From contig NZ_JGVU02000002.1 in NCBI RefSeq assembly GCF_000708755.2, positions 248,001-312,000 on the forward strand: a stretch of 64,000 bases of DNA, written 5' to 3'. The DNA is from Metabacillus indicus LMG 22858. GTDB taxonomy: Bacteria > Bacillota > Bacilli > Bacillales > Bacillaceae. The notes beneath the pieces were generated by a model. The model was not told where the DNA came from. It searched no databases and saw nothing but the letters and a program-made list of their open reading frames with translations. Position numbers and translations under genes: made by a program. Shown here one piece after another: positions 1-15,265 of the stretch (within the stretch, counting starts at the first letter, position 1; each line of letters starts with the position of its first letter).

Positions 1-2594
<2,594 letters not shown>

Positions 2595-2598
<4 letters not shown>

Positions 2599-3695
2599 TC
2601 AGACATCTGATTCTCGAAGACGGCACCATTTTTACAGGACAGGGATTTGGAAGCGAAGCGGATACAATGGGAGAGGTAGTGTTCCATACTGGAATGACAG
2701 GCTATCAGGAGATTCTCTCCGACCCGTCATACTGCGGGCAGATTGTGACGCTTACGTATCCGATGATTGGAAACTACGGCATTAACCGCGACGATTTTGA
2801 AACGATTTCTCCATTCATCAACGGGTTTATCGTAAAAGAATTATGTGAAGTGCCATCAAATTTCAGAAGCGAGTTTTCACTGGACGAGTACTTCAAAATC
2901 AAGGGAATTCCCGGACTTGCAGGCATAGATACACGCAAGCTGACAAGAATTATCCGCACTTATGGAACATTGAAAGGCGCTTTTTGCTCAGAGCATGCAG
3001 ATGTAGATGAGGTGATTGCCTCATTGAGATCAGCGGAGCTTCCAAGAAATCAGGTGGAAATTGTTTCGACTAAAACACCTTATCCAAGCCCGGGACGCGG
3101 ATGCAGAGTGGTTCTTGTCGATTTCGGGATGAAACACGGCATTCTCCGCGAGCTGAACAAACGCAGCTGCGATGTGGTCGTCGTGCCTCATACGGCAACT
3201 GCTGAAGAAATCCTTCAGTTAAATCCAGACGGCATCATGCTGTCAAACGGACCTGGGGACCCGAAAGATGTCCCTCATGCACTTGAGATGATCAATGGAG
3301 TGCTCGGGAAAATTCCTCTATTCGGCATCTGCCTTGGCCATCAGCTTTTTGCCCTTGCAGGGGGAGCCGATACGGAAAAAATGAAATTCGGACACCGCGG
3401 GTCAAACCATCCGGTAAAAGACCTGTCAACAGGAAAGGTAGCTCTTACCTCCCAAAATCACGGATACACCGTTACCCTTGATTCAGTAAAAGCAACAGAC
3501 CTTGAGGTTACTCATCTTGCTTTAAACGACGGATCTGTAGAAGGACTGAAGCATAAAACGCTGCCTGCCTTCACCGTGCAGTACCATCCGGAAGCTTCAC
3601 CAGGACCAGAAGATGCAAACGGACTATTTGATCAATTTATCGACATGATTGAAACATTCAAGAAAGAAGGGATCAACGTATGCCAAAACGCGTAG
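2595..3695 (+). CDS. pyrAA: Carbamoyl-phosphate synthase, small (glutaminase) subunit
   Basis: Hydrolyses glutamine and passes ammonia to the large subunit for carbamoyl phosphate synthesis. The 366-residue protein has an N-terminal CPSase small-chain domain and a C-terminal class I glutamine amidotransferase domain: nucleophile Cys246 in GICLGHQ, then His331 and Glu333 in QYHPEAS. The ATG at 2595 overlaps the pyrC stop and follows GGGAGAGAG (2579-2587); an earlier in-frame ATG at 2571 is rejected because it has no such site. It overlaps pyrAB by 16 bp, so the two subunits are probably made together. Confidence 0.97.
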
Positions 3696-6600
3696 ACATC
3701 AAAAAAATTCTAGTAATCGGATCAGGGCCAATTATCATCGGCCAGGCAGCAGAGTTTGACTATGCAGGAACACAGGCCTGCATCGCTCTTAAAGAAGAAG
3801 GTTATGAAGTCATCCTTGTCAATTCAAACCCTGCAACGATCATGACAGATACAGAAATGGCAGACAAAGTGTATATTGAGCCCCTGACACTTGAGTTTTT
3901 GACGAAAATCATCCGCAAAGAACGCCCGGATGCACTTCTTCCGACGCTTGGAGGCCAGACAGGCCTTAACATGGCGGTTCAGCTTGCTGAAGCAGGGGTT
4001 CTTGAAGAATGCAACGTTGAGATTCTTGGAACAAAATTAAGCGCTATTCAAAAAGCGGAGGACCGCGATCTTTTCCGCCAGCTGATGAATGAACTGGGTG
4101 AGCCGGTTCCGGAGAGCGATATTGTCCACAACCTTGAAGAAGCTTACGCTTTTATAGAAAAAGTCGGTTATCCTGTCATCGTAAGACCTGCCTATACACT
4201 TGGAGGCACAGGCGGCGGAATCTGTTCAAACGAAGAAGAGCTGATTGAAATCGTGACAAGCGGACTAAAATACAGTCCGGTCACACAATGCCTGCTTGAA
4301 AAAAGCATCGCGGGTTATAAAGAAATCGAATATGAAGTCATGCGTGATAAAAATGACAGCGCAATTGTTGTCTGCAACATGGAAAACATCGATCCTGTCG
4401 GCATTCATACAGGCGACTCCATCGTAGTTGCACCAAGCCAGACGCTTAGCGACAGAGAGTATCAGATGCTCAGGAACGTTTCAATTAAAATTATCCGCGC
4501 ACTCGGAATAGAAGGGGGATGCAATGTGCAGCTTGCGCTTGATCCGCACAGCTTCCAGTACTACATCATTGAAGTGAATCCGCGTGTAAGCCGGTCATCA
4601 GCGCTTGCATCTAAAGCAACAGGCTATCCGATTGCGAAGCTTGCGGCAAAAATTGCTGTCGGACTGACTCTTGATGAAATGATGAACCCGGTAACTGGCA
4701 AAACGTATGCGTGCTTTGAGCCGGCTCTTGACTACATCGTCACAAAAATCCCGAGATGGCCGTTTGATAAATTTGAGTCAGCCAACCGCAGACTCGGAAC
4801 GCAGATGAAAGCTACCGGCGAAGTGATGGCGATTGGCAGAACGCTTGAAGAATCCCTGCTTAAAGCCGTCCGTTCACTTGAAGCGGATCAGTACCATATC
4901 GATCTGAAACATGCAGCCGATTTCAGCGATGAAAAGATTGAAAAGCGAATCCGCAAAGCAGGAGACGAGAGGCTGTTCTATCTTTCTGAAGCGATCAGAA
5001 GAGGCGTATCAATCGAGACGATTCATGAGTGGAGCGGAATTGACCTATTCTTCCTTGTGAAAATTGAAAATATCATCAAGTTTGAGCGTGTCATTGAAGA
5101 AGCGAAGTTTGATGCCATCGTCCTTGAAAAAGCGAAAAAGATGGGCTTCTCTGATATCGCTGTTGCTGAACTTTGGAAGACGACTGAGCGGGAGGTATAC
5201 AAATTCAGAAAACAGCTGAACTTGTTCCCGGTCTATAAAACAGTTGATACATGCGCAGCAGAGTTCGAATCTGAAACACCATACTTCTACGGCACGTATG
5301 AGGATGAGAATGAATCAGCTGTTACAGATAAAGAAAGTGTGATTGTCCTTGGTTCAGGACCAATCCGAATCGGCCAGGGGGTAGAATTCGACTATGCAAC
5401 CGTACACTCCGTATGGGCCATTAAAGAAGCCGGATATGAAGCGATTATCATCAACAACAATCCTGAAACCGTCTCAACCGATTTCAGCATCTCTGATAAG
5501 CTTTACTTTGAGCCGCTGACGGCGGAAGATGTGATGCACATCATCGAACTTGAAAAGCCTAAAGGGGTAGTCGTTCAGTTCGGGGGACAGACAGCGATAA
5601 ACCTTGCTGATGAACTTGAAGCAAGAGGCGTCAAGATTCTCGGAACATCTCTTGAGGATTTGGACCGTGCGGAAAACAGAGATAAATTTGAGCACACATT
5701 AAACACACTCGGCATTCCTCAGCCTCTTGGAAAAACGGCGACATCTGTAGAAGAGGCGGTTGCCATAGCTTCATCCATCCGCTATCCGGTTCTTGTCAGA
5801 CCGTCATATGTTCTCGGCGGACGTGCAATGGAGATCGTGCATGAGGAAAACGATCTGCTGCATTACATGAAAAATGCTGTAAAAGTAAATCCGCAGCACC
5901 CGGTACTGATCGATAAATATTTAACTGGAAAAGAAATAGAAGTTGATGCGATCTCAGACGGCAAAAACGTCTTTATTCCTGGAATTATGGAGCATATTGA
6001 GCGTGCAGGGGTCCACTCCGGAGATTCCATCGCTGTATATCCTCCGCAAACACTGACGGAAGATATCAAAAAGACGATTACTGAACGGACAATCGCACTT
6101 GCAAGGGGATTAAACATTAAAGGGCTTCTGAACATTCAGTTTGTCATCTATAAAGATGAAGTATTTGTCATCGAAGTGAATCCAAGATCAAGCCGCACGG
6201 TTCCTTTCTTAAGCAAAATAACAGGCGTGCCGATGGCAAATCTTGCAACGAAGGTGATACTCGGCAAATCATTGCCAGAGCTTGGGTATGAAACGGGCAT
6301 TCAGCCGGAAAGCGAGGGCGTGTATGTCAAAGTGCCGGTCTTCTCTTTTGAAAAGCTGCGCAGAGTGGATATTACGCTCGGCCCTGAAATGAAATCGACA
6401 GGCGAAGTGATGGGAAAAGATTCAACCCTTGAAAAAGCTCTTTATAAAGGCCTGATCGCATCAGGAATGAAAGTGCAGAACTACGGACAGGTCCTTCTGA
6501 CAATCGCGGACAAAGATAAAGAAGAAGGTCTGGAGGTAGCCCGCCGCTTCAGTGCAATCGGCTATCAGATCATGGCAACAAGCGGAACAGCCGGCTACCT

Positions 6601-6888
6601 GCATGAGAACGGGGTAGAAGCGAGAATCGTCGGCAAAATCGGCAGCGAGTCTCCTACTATGCTGGATATTATCCGCACGGGCGAAGCTCAGTTCGTCATC
6701 AATACACTGACAAAAGGGAAACAGCCGCAGCGCGATGGCTTCAGAATCAGACGCGAGTCGGTTGAAAACGGCATCCCGTGTCTCACATCCCTTGACACAG
6801 CAAAAGCGATTTTAAGAGTTTTAGAGTCAATGACCTTCTCAACAGAACAAATGCCAAAACGAGTAATCAGCAAAGAGGTGACGTACGC

Positions 6889-6892
<4 letters not shown>
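3680..6892 (+). CDS. pyrAB: Carbamoyl-phosphate synthase, large subunit
   Basis: Synthesises carbamoyl phosphate from bicarbonate, ammonia and two ATP, working with PyrAA. The 1070-residue protein is the expected tandem duplication: two ATP-grasp halves (roughly 1-550 and 551-930), each starting with a GSGPI..IGQ nucleotide-binding motif, then a C-terminal MGS-type allosteric domain ([14 protein letters not shown]). Bacillus paralogues split into a pyrimidine-regulated and an arginine-regulated enzyme; the position inside the pyr operon makes this the pyrimidine one. The stop codon overlaps the TTG start of pyrK. Confidence 0.98.
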
Positions 6893-9287
<2,395 letters not shown>

Positions 9288-9291
<4 letters not shown>

Positions 9292-9920
9292 ACCATCAAA
9301 TTGCAGAACAACTGCTGACAATCGAAGCTGTATTCCTTAGCCCGAATGATCCGTTTACCTGGTCAAGCGGGCTCAAATCACCGATCTACTGCGATAACCG
9401 CCTCACGCTTTCTTATCCGGAAGTAAGAAAAAACATTGCAGAAGGCCTGTCGGCTCTGATCAGAGAGCATTATCCCCAAGCTGAAATGATAGCAGGCACG
9501 GCTACTGCAGGAATTCCTCATGCTGCATGGGTAAGTGATCTTCTGAATCTGCCGATGTCCTATGTGAGAAGCAAGCCAAAGGGACACGGAAAGGGCAATC
9601 AGATTGAAGGAAAGATCCGGGAAGGACAGAAAGTGGTAGTAGTGGAGGATTTGATTTCAACCGGAGGAAGCGTTATTACGGCGGTCAAAGCCCTTAGAGA
9701 AGCCGGATGCGAAGTGATCGGCGCTGTATCCATTTTCACATATGAACTGCAAAAAGGGACAGAGATGCTTGAGGAAGAAGGCATTCATTCCGTATCACTG
9801 ACGGACTATTCATCTCTGATTGAAACAGCTCTGAAAAAAGGCTCCATTCAAAAAGAAGACTTAGCCAAGCTGAAGAAATGGCGTGAAAATCCATCGTCAG
9901 AAGAATGGCTGAACGTATAA
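9288..9920 (+). CDS. pyrE: Orotate phosphoribosyltransferase
   Basis: Adds the phosphoribosyl group of PRPP to orotate to make OMP. The 210-residue type I PRTase has the PRPP-binding motif [13 protein letters not shown] and the flexible-loop segment [14 protein letters not shown]. It is the last gene of the operon: the ATG overlaps the pyrF stop, and a strong terminator begins within 10 bp of the TAA. The order pyrD-pyrF-pyrE at the operon end is standard for Bacillus. Confidence 0.97.
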
Positions 9921-9925
9921 ATGAT

Positions 9926-9957
9926 AAAGGCATCAGAAGCAGCTGATGCCTTTTTTT
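9926..9957 (+). terminator. Bidirectional terminator after pyrE
   Basis: The stem GGCATCAG (9929-9936) with CTGATGCC (9943-9950) is flanked by AAA before and a seven-T run after. The A/T flanks let it also end the convergent minus-strand gene at 9956-10234, whose stop codon lies within the T run. Confidence 0.9.
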
Positions 9958-10234
9958 ATTTCCATATCAGCACGCTTCCGGAAAAAGCCAGTGTGCTGAT
10001 CAGCAAAAAGCCAATTCTGAATCCTTTTTTCTGCCAGGGTGCAGGCAGCAGCTTCCCGCTGAGTTTAAATCCCGCAGAACCGAGCATTCCGAAACACTTC
10101 ATCACTCCGCGTTCCTCTTTCATTTTTTCAAAAATGGCTGGGTCATCAATCTCCATTGCCGCATAAGCTAATGAAAATCCGCCTAACCCATAAAAAACGG
10201 CAGCTGCACTTAACAAGATAAAAATAACTCCCAC
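9956..10234 (-). CDS. Small two-helix membrane protein of unknown function
   Basis: Product not recognised. The reading frame gives up to 92 residues: a hydrophobic N-terminal helix (about 2-25, rich in Ala/Gly/Leu), a charged middle (MEIDDPAIFEKMKEERG) and a second hydrophobic helix (about 72-90) ending in Trp-Lys, so it should span the membrane twice. The start is uncertain: the outermost GTG lies inside the purine-rich GGGAGGTGGGAG that should be the ribosome site. If that is the site, initiation would be at an ATT (third codon further in) or the TTG three codons later. It converges on pyrE and shares its terminator. A real gene is likely given length, composition and terminator. Confidence 0.6.
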   Translation of the reverse strand: MGVIFILLSAAAVFYGLGGFSLAYAAMEIDDPAIFEKMKEERGVMKCFGMLGSAGFKLSGKLLPAPWQKKGFRIGFLLISTLAFSGSVLIWK

Positions 10235-10343
10235 CTCCCGGACGAACTATAGTACACCTTATTCCGGCGCTGTATATCTAGCACTTTTTTATCAATAGTT
10301 CCTAAAAAGAGTCGTTTTTTTAATTCCGATAGAAAAACTAAGG

Positions 10344-10371
10344 TTGACAGTGACTGCAATTGTGATAAAAT
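10344..10371 (+). promoter_or_regulatory. Sigma-A promoter of the S-box / cysH operon
   Basis: TTGACA (10344-10349), a 16-bp spacer and TAAAAT (10366-10371), with an extended -10 TG at 10363-10364. It lies about 17 bp before the riboswitch P1 stem, so the transcript would start with the aptamer. Confidence 0.82.
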
Positions 10372-10387
10372 TTAGAAAAATATAATA

Positions 10388-10494
10388 AACTTATCCAGAG
10401 AGGCGGAGGGAACTGGCCCGGTGAAGCCCGGCAACCTGCATGCGTGCAAGGTGCTACATCCAGCAAAATGAAACCCATTTTGGAAGATAAGGTT
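10388..10494 (+). promoter_or_regulatory. S-box (SAM-I) riboswitch
   Basis: The P1 stem forms between AACTTATC (10388-10395) and GATAAGGTT (10486-10494). Between them are the conserved S-box blocks AGAGAGGCGGAGGGA, the P2 arms around GGCCCGGTGAAGCCCGGCAACC, and the P3/P4 hairpins. When S-adenosylmethionine binds, the terminator at 10506-10532 is favoured and the sulfate-assimilation operon is off; low SAM lets transcription through. This links cysteine-precursor synthesis to methionine/SAM status. Confidence 0.95.
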
Positions 10495-10505
10495 GATGCC
10501 TGAAC

Positions 10506-10532
10506 AGTCTTTCAAACCGGAAGGCTTTTTTT
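10506..10532 (+). terminator. S-box expression-platform terminator
   Basis: AGTCTTTC pairs with GGAAGGCT (8 bp, two of them G-U) across a short AAACC loop and runs into seven T residues. It directly follows the aptamer and precedes the first gene, the position of a regulated terminator. Confidence 0.82.
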
Positions 10533-10557
10533 AATGGGAAAGAAACGGGGGACCACT

Positions 10558-10701
10558 GTGGGTACTGATCAAAAACTTGACGCGGTCATCGACAGGCTGA
10601 AGGAAATGCTGAACACAATGAGCTATGGTTCTGTGACACTGATCGTTCAGGACGGAAAAGTGATTCAGCTTGAGAAAAATGAAAAAATAAGAATGAAATG
10701 A
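10558..10701 (+). CDS. yezD: Small DUF2292 (YezD-like) protein
   Basis: A 47-residue protein beginning MGTDQKLDAVIDRLKEML and containing SYGSVTLIVQDGKVIQLE. This strand-forming pattern is that of the DUF2292/YezD family, whose members are repeatedly found in S-box or sulfur-assimilation operons; the biochemical role is not known to me. The GTG at 10558 is preferred because GGGGGA lies at 10547-10552; an in-frame ATG at 10534 has no ribosome site and sits against the terminator T run. It is the first gene after the riboswitch and precedes cysH by 105 bp. Confidence 0.78.
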   Translation: MGTDQKLDAVIDRLKEMLNTMSYGSVTLIVQDGKVIQLEKNEKIRMK

Positions 10702-10806
10702 AAAATGCTGACTGGATAAACTGGAGGCATTTTAACGAAAGCGGGCTCCTGTCCTACTATTAAAAGCTTTTTGTACAGGACCTGAAAAAGTGAGGAGAAG
10801 ACCAGC

Positions 10807-11508
10807 ATGCTTACGTATATAACATGGCAGGAGCATGAACAGACTTTTGAAACAGACGACGGGTACAGCGGCGCATTGAATGTGCTGAACTGGGCTTACG
10901 GCCATTACGGCGAAGAGATTGTCTATGCCTGCAGCTTTGGCATTGAGGGCATTGTTCTCATTGACCTGATTTCAAAAGTAAAACCGGATGCGTCGATTGT
11001 GTTTCTTGATACAGATGTTCATTTCAAGGAAACATATGAAACCATTGAACGTGTAAAAGAAAAGTATCCCAAGCTCCGAATTACGATGAAAAAACCAGCC
11101 CTTACCCTTGCAGAACAAGCTGAACAGCATGGAGATAAGCTGTGGGAAACAAATCCGAATCAGTGCTGTGCAATCAGAAAGCTTCAGCCGCTGAATGAAA
11201 CACTCTCTCAGTCAAAAGCGTGGATTTCAGGGCTTCGGAGAGAGCAGTCTGAAACAAGGAAAAATGTGCAATTTATCAATAAAGACGACAAGTTTCAGTC
11301 GGTAAAAGTCTGTCCTCTCATTCACTGGACGTGGAAAGATGTCTGGCGCTATGTTCATAAAAATGACCTCCCTTATAATCCGCTCCATGATCAGGGATAT
11401 CCGAGCATCGGCTGTTTCCACTGCACGCAGCCTGCGTTCAGTGCAGATGATCTGCGCTCAGGCAGATGGAGCGGCCAGGGCAAAACAGAATGCGGCCTGC
11501 ATGGATAA
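10807..11508 (+). CDS. cysH: Phosphoadenylyl-/adenylyl-sulfate reductase
   Basis: Reduces activated sulfate (PAPS and/or APS) to sulfite using thioredoxin. The 233-residue protein has the PP-loop ATPase-like fold ([13 protein letters not shown]) and the full cysteine set of the iron-sulfur type: Cys120-Cys121 (NQCCAIRK), Cys203 and Cys206 (GCFHCTQP), and the C-terminal ECGLHG with the catalytic Cys229. Two cysteine pairs of this kind indicate a 4Fe-4S cluster, as in APS reductases and the dual-specificity Bacillus enzyme. GAGGAGAAG precedes the ATG. CysC in the same operon suggests PAPS is also made. Confidence 0.95.
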   Translation: MLTYITWQEHEQTFETDDGYSGALNVLNWAYGHYGEEIVYACSFGIEGIVLIDLISKVKPDASIVFLDTDVHFKETYETIERVKEKYPKLRITMKKPALTLAEQAEQHGDKLWETNPNQCCAIRKLQPLNETLSQSKAWISGLRREQSETRKNVQFINKDDKFQSVKVCPLIHWTWKDVWRYVHKNDLPYNPLHDQGYPSIGCFHCTQPAFSADDLRSGRWSGQGKTECGLHG

Positions 11509-11520
11509 GGAGGGATTGCG

Positions 11521-12585
11521 GTGCTTGAACTGGGTGCGCTTGCCATCAGTCTCTTTTTCGCCATGAATATTGGAGCGAGCGGGGCCGCTGCTTCCATGGG
11601 AGTAGCTTACGGTTCCGGTGCAGTTCCGAAAGCCCGGCATGCCCTTTTTATATGCGCCATCGGTGTTTTTGCAGGCGCGTATCTTGGCGGGGGAGAGGTT
11701 GTTAAGACAATAAGTGCCGGAATTATTCCGCAGGATATCATTGATGTGAAAGTTGTTCTGATCATTATTTTGTCTGCGACAAGCTCGCTGTTTCTTGCAA
11801 ACCTGCTGGGAATCCCGCTTTCAACAAGCGAGGTGACGGTTGGAGCCGTTGTGGGAGTGGGAATTGCCTATCAGATCCTATTTATTAAATCACTGATGAT
11901 TATCATGATGTTCTGGGTGATTGTTCCTGTCGCAGCTTTCGGAATTGCCTGGCTGTTCGGCAAAGGGCTTTATAAAGTGCAGCATAAACCGTTCTTTAAA
12001 GACCGTCCGCTCCTTACAGGCATCCTGATACTGGCAGGATTTTTCGAGGCTTTCTCAGCTGGAATGAACAATGTGGCAAACGCAGTAGGGCCGCTTGTCG
12101 GGGCTGGCCTGATTTCCGTGCCGGACGGGACCCTGCTCGGAGGAGCATTTGTTGCTCTTGGAGCGATTTTTCTCGGCAAAAAAGTGCTTGAAACAAACGG
12201 TAAGAAAATTACCCGGTATTCAAAGCCAGAAGGCATTCTGATTTCCGGTACAGGAGCAGGACTTGTGATTGCCAGTTCCATTTTCGGACTTCCCGTCCCT
12301 CTGACGCAGGTGACCTCATCAGCTATTATCGGACTTGGAATGGCGAAAAGCGGGAGCGAGATCCTTCAAAAGCACATTGTGAAGAAAATCATCCGAATCT
12401 GGATTGTTTCACCGCTGTTTTCACTTGCCATATCGTATATGCTTGTCAAACTGTTTTTGGAAAAGGATATGTACTCCCTTATCGTTCTTCTGAGTGTCAT
12501 GCTGGCAACACTTGGTGCACTGAGCCTGATGAAGGCGATAAAGGATGAAAAGCGTGCCGTGCATGAAGAAGGCGGAGGCATTTAA
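11521..12585 (+). CDS. cysP: Sulfate permease, PiT (inorganic phosphate transporter) family
   Basis: Integral membrane transporter thought to import sulfate. The 354-residue protein is hydrophobic almost throughout, with about ten predicted helices and the two inverted PiT signature copies: an early GANDVANA-like GASGAAASMGVAYG region and a later GMNNVANAVGPLVGAG. PiT proteins usually carry phosphate, but the family member in Bacillus cysH operons carries sulfate; placement between cysH and sat supports that here. The GTG start at 11521 follows AAGGAGGGA (11507-11515), which overlaps the end of cysH. Confidence 0.93.
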   Translation: MLELGALAISLFFAMNIGASGAAASMGVAYGSGAVPKARHALFICAIGVFAGAYLGGGEVVKTISAGIIPQDIIDVKVVLIIILSATSSLFLANLLGIPLSTSEVTVGAVVGVGIAYQILFIKSLMIIMMFWVIVPVAAFGIAWLFGKGLYKVQHKPFFKDRPLLTGILILAGFFEAFSAGMNNVANAVGPLVGAGLISVPDGTLLGGAFVALGAIFLGKKVLETNGKKITRYSKPEGILISGTGAGLVIASSIFGLPVPLTQVTSSAIIGLGMAKSGSEILQKHIVKKIIRIWIVSPLFSLAISYMLVKLFLEKDMYSLIVLLSVMLATLGALSLMKAIKDEKRAVHEEGGGI

Positions 12586-12627
12586 CATTAAAACCAATTA
12601 AAAAGGTCAGTTTAGGAGGAAAAATAA

Positions 12628-13767
12628 ATGAGTTTACAGCCGCATGGTGGAGTATTAGTTGATGTATACAATCCTGAAGTAACTGCACATGAAATCGATC
12701 AGGTGATCGAAATTGATGCAATGGCTCTCAGCGATCTGGAATTGATCGGAATCGGAGCCTACAGCCCGCTTACGGGTTTTTTAACACAAGAGGATTATGA
12801 AAGTGTTGTCAGCAGCATGAGACTTGCAGACGGCACAGTCTGGAGTATTCCGATCACGCTTCCGGTTTCAAGAGAAACAGCAGCGTCGCTGAAGACAGGA
12901 GACAAAGCAAAGCTTCAGTATGGCGGCGAAGTGTATGGGCTGATTGAAATCGAAGATCTCTATGAGCCGGATAAAACGAATGAAGCGATCAATGTTTACG
13001 GAACAGCGGATCTCGCCCATCCCGGAGTGAAAAAACTGCATGAAAGAGAAGACATCTATGCAGGAGGCAAAATCACTCTGATCAAGCGTCCCGATAAGCC
13101 GTTTAAAGAATATACGTTTGATCCATCAGAAACAAGAGCGATTTTTAAAAGTAAAGAGTGGAAAACCGTAGTCGGCTTCCAGACAAGAAATCCTGTGCAC
13201 AGAGCACATGAATACATCCAGAAAGCTGCCCTTGAAACAGTTGACGGATTGTTTCTGAATCCTCTTGTCGGCGAAACGAAATCTGATGATATTTCAGCAG
13301 AAATCCGCATGGAGAGCTATGAAGTATTGCTTAAAAACTACTATCCGGAAGAACGAGTGGAGCTTGGCGTTTTCCCTGCTGCGATGAGATATGCAGGACC
13401 AAGAGAAGCGATTTTCCATGCGCTTGTCCGCAAAAATTACGGATGCACGCATTTTATTGTCGGAAGAGATCATGCAGGCGTCGGTGATTATTACGGCACA
13501 TATGATGCTCAGAAGATATTTGACCAATTTGAAGAAGCGGAGCTTGGCATTAAGCCGATGAAATTCGACCACAGCTTCTACTGCAGCAAATGCGAAAGTA
13601 TGGCTACAACGAAAACGTGCCCTCATGACAGCGCAGATCACGTCATTCTCTCAGGCACAAAGGTCAGACAGATGCTGAGAAACGGCGAAGTGCCGCCAAG
13701 CACATTCAGCAGGCCTGAAGTGATTGAAGTATTGATCAGCGGACTAAAAAAAGAAGTCGTTTCGTAA
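12628..13767 (+). CDS. sat: Sulfate adenylyltransferase (ATP sulfurylase)
   Basis: Activates sulfate with ATP to adenylyl sulfate (APS). The 379-residue homo-oligomeric type has an N-terminal PUA-like part, the ATP-binding [10 protein letters not shown] (residues 185-194) and [12 protein letters not shown] (from 279). It also has the [15 protein letters not shown] cysteine segment seen in bacterial enzymes, and lacks any fused APS kinase. The ATG follows TTAGGAGGAAAAATAA, a strong ribosome site. It lies between the permease and APS kinase genes of the operon. Confidence 0.97.
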   Translation: MSLQPHGGVLVDVYNPEVTAHEIDQVIEIDAMALSDLELIGIGAYSPLTGFLTQEDYESVVSSMRLADGTVWSIPITLPVSRETAASLKTGDKAKLQYGGEVYGLIEIEDLYEPDKTNEAINVYGTADLAHPGVKKLHEREDIYAGGKITLIKRPDKPFKEYTFDPSETRAIFKSKEWKTVVGFQTRNPVHRAHEYIQKAALETVDGLFLNPLVGETKSDDISAEIRMESYEVLLKNYYPEERVELGVFPAAMRYAGPREAIFHALVRKNYGCTHFIVGRDHAGVGDYYGTYDAQKIFDQFEEAELGIKPMKFDHSFYCSKCESMATTKTCPHDSADHVILSGTKVRQMLRNGEVPPSTFSRPEVIEVLISGLKKEVVS

Positions 13768-13780
13768 GAAGGGAGAAACA

Positions 13781-14377
13781 ATGATGAGCAGCAATATCGT
13801 ATGGCATCAAGCATCTATCGCAAAAGAAGAACGGCATAATAAAAACAAGCATCAAAGCTTTATCCTCTGGTTTACAGGGCTGTCTGCTTCAGGCAAGTCT
13901 TCTGTCGCAAACGCATTTGCACGGACATTGTTCGACCGCGGCGCCCAGTCATTTGTGCTGGATGGAGACAACGTGAGACATGGACTGAACAGTGATCTTG
14001 GCTTCGGTGAAGAAGACCGCAAAGAAAATATCCGCCGGATCGGCGAGGTTTCAAAGCTGTTTGTGGAAAGCGGGCAGATTGTCCTGACGGCGTTTATTTC
14101 ACCCTACCGCGCTGACCGCGATCTTGTCAGATCGCTTGTCGGAGAGAATGAATTTCTTGAGGTCTATGTGAAATGTTCTGTTGAAGAATGCGAGAAGCGT
14201 GATCCTAAAGGTCTTTATAAAAAAGCGAGAAATGAAGAGATTAAGAACTTTACGGGAATCAGCGCCCCGTACGAGGAACCTCTTCATCCCGAAATTATTC
14301 TGGACACCGAAAAGCACTCAGTAGAAGAGTGTGTCAAACAGCTGACAAAAGCTTTGATTGAAAGAGGCTTGATTTAA
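13781..14377 (+). CDS. cysC: Adenylyl-sulfate (APS) kinase
   Basis: Phosphorylates APS to PAPS, the substrate of PAPS reductase. The 198-residue P-loop kinase has Walker [10 protein letters not shown] (33-41), the [11 protein letters not shown] substrate loop, and FISPYRADR. Two tandem ATGs at 13781 and 13784 are both usable; the first is annotated, and GAAGGGAGA lies just upstream. The gap from sat is 13 bp. Confidence 0.96.
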   Translation: MMSSNIVWHQASIAKEERHNKNKHQSFILWFTGLSASGKSSVANAFARTLFDRGAQSFVLDGDNVRHGLNSDLGFGEEDRKENIRRIGEVSKLFVESGQIVLTAFISPYRADRDLVRSLVGENEFLEVYVKCSVEECEKRDPKGLYKKARNEEIKNFTGISAPYEEPLHPEIILDTEKHSVEECVKQLTKALIERGLI

Positions 14378-14490
14378 CAAAAATATTCTAAAAAATGCTC
14401 CGTTTTCCTGATATAGTAGACTGTAAGAATCACTACATCACACGCCGAACGCAGCGAGGCAGTTTTCATATAAGTAAGGAGAGTCTATCA

Positions 14491-15264
14491 ATGGGGAATG
14501 TTTATTTAGTAGGTGCAGGACCAGGTGATCCTGAACTGATCACGTTAAAGGCTGTTAAATGCATTCAAAAGGCCGATGTCATTTTATATGACCGCCTTGT
14601 GAACAAAGAATTGCTTTCCTATGCAAAAGAAGGTGCAGACCTTATTTACTGCGGAAAGCTGCCAGATTATCACTTAATGAAGCAGGAAACAATCAATCAT
14701 TTTCTTGTCCGCTACGCTAAAAGCGGAAAAATCGTCACCCGTCTGAAAGGCGGAGATCCGTTTGTGTTCGGCCGGGGTGCAGAAGAAGCGGAAGCCCTTG
14801 TCAAACACGGCATCCCGTTTGAAATTGTACCCGGCATCACATCTGGAATAGCTGCTGCTGCATATGCAGGGATTCCCGTCACACACCGTGATGTGAGCGC
14901 AAGCGTTGCCTTCGTTGCAGGGCACCATAACAACGATGAAAAAGAAGAGCAAAAATGGGCAAGTCTTGCAAAAGGGATTGATACACTTGCAATCTATATG
15001 GGAGTGGGGAATCTGCCCTATATTCAGGAGCAGCTGCTGAAAAACGGAAAGTCCAAAGATACCCCTGCTGCGCTTGTTCACTGGGGAACGACTGACGTTC
15101 AGAAGACTGTAACCGGAACGCTTGAAACGATTGCAGAGATTGCCAGAACTGAAAAAATCACGAACCCCAGCATGATCATCATCGGAGAAGTTGTCCGCTA
15201 CCGCGAAAAAATCAGCTGGTTTGAGGAAAAAGCCTCTAAAGCTGCCATCAGCGGGGTGCTTTAG
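14491..15264 (+). CDS. sumT: Uroporphyrinogen-III C-methyltransferase
   Basis: Uses two SAM to convert uroporphyrinogen III to precorrin-2, the first step towards siroheme, the cofactor of sulfite and nitrite reductase. The 257-residue protein starts MGNVYLVGAGPGDPELITLKA and contains RLKGGDPFVFGRGAEEAE and VPGITSG, the class III methyltransferase signatures. It stands alone, not fused to a uroporphyrinogen synthase or dehydrogenase. ATG 14491 follows AAGGAGAG (14476-14483). The 113-bp gap from cysC is long for this operon and no clear promoter was seen in it. Confidence 0.95.
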   Translation: MGNVYLVGAGPGDPELITLKAVKCIQKADVILYDRLVNKELLSYAKEGADLIYCGKLPDYHLMKQETINHFLVRYAKSGKIVTRLKGGDPFVFGRGAEEAEALVKHGIPFEIVPGITSGIAAAAYAGIPVTHRDVSASVAFVAGHHNNDEKEEQKWASLAKGIDTLAIYMGVGNLPYIQEQLLKNGKSKDTPAALVHWGTTDVQKTVTGTLETIAEIARTEKITNPSMIIIGEVVRYREKISWFEEKASKAAISGVL

Positions 15265-15265
15265 G

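Noticed and set aside
9921-10166. 81-codon plus-strand frame after pyrE
   Set aside because: It begins inside the pyrE terminator and is antisense to the small membrane gene, which has the better composition and terminator context.
10738-10790. Second riboswitch or T-box between the DUF2292 gene and cysH
   Set aside because: Only a weak TCCTGT/ACAGGA hairpin with a large loop is visible; no T-box or S-box consensus.
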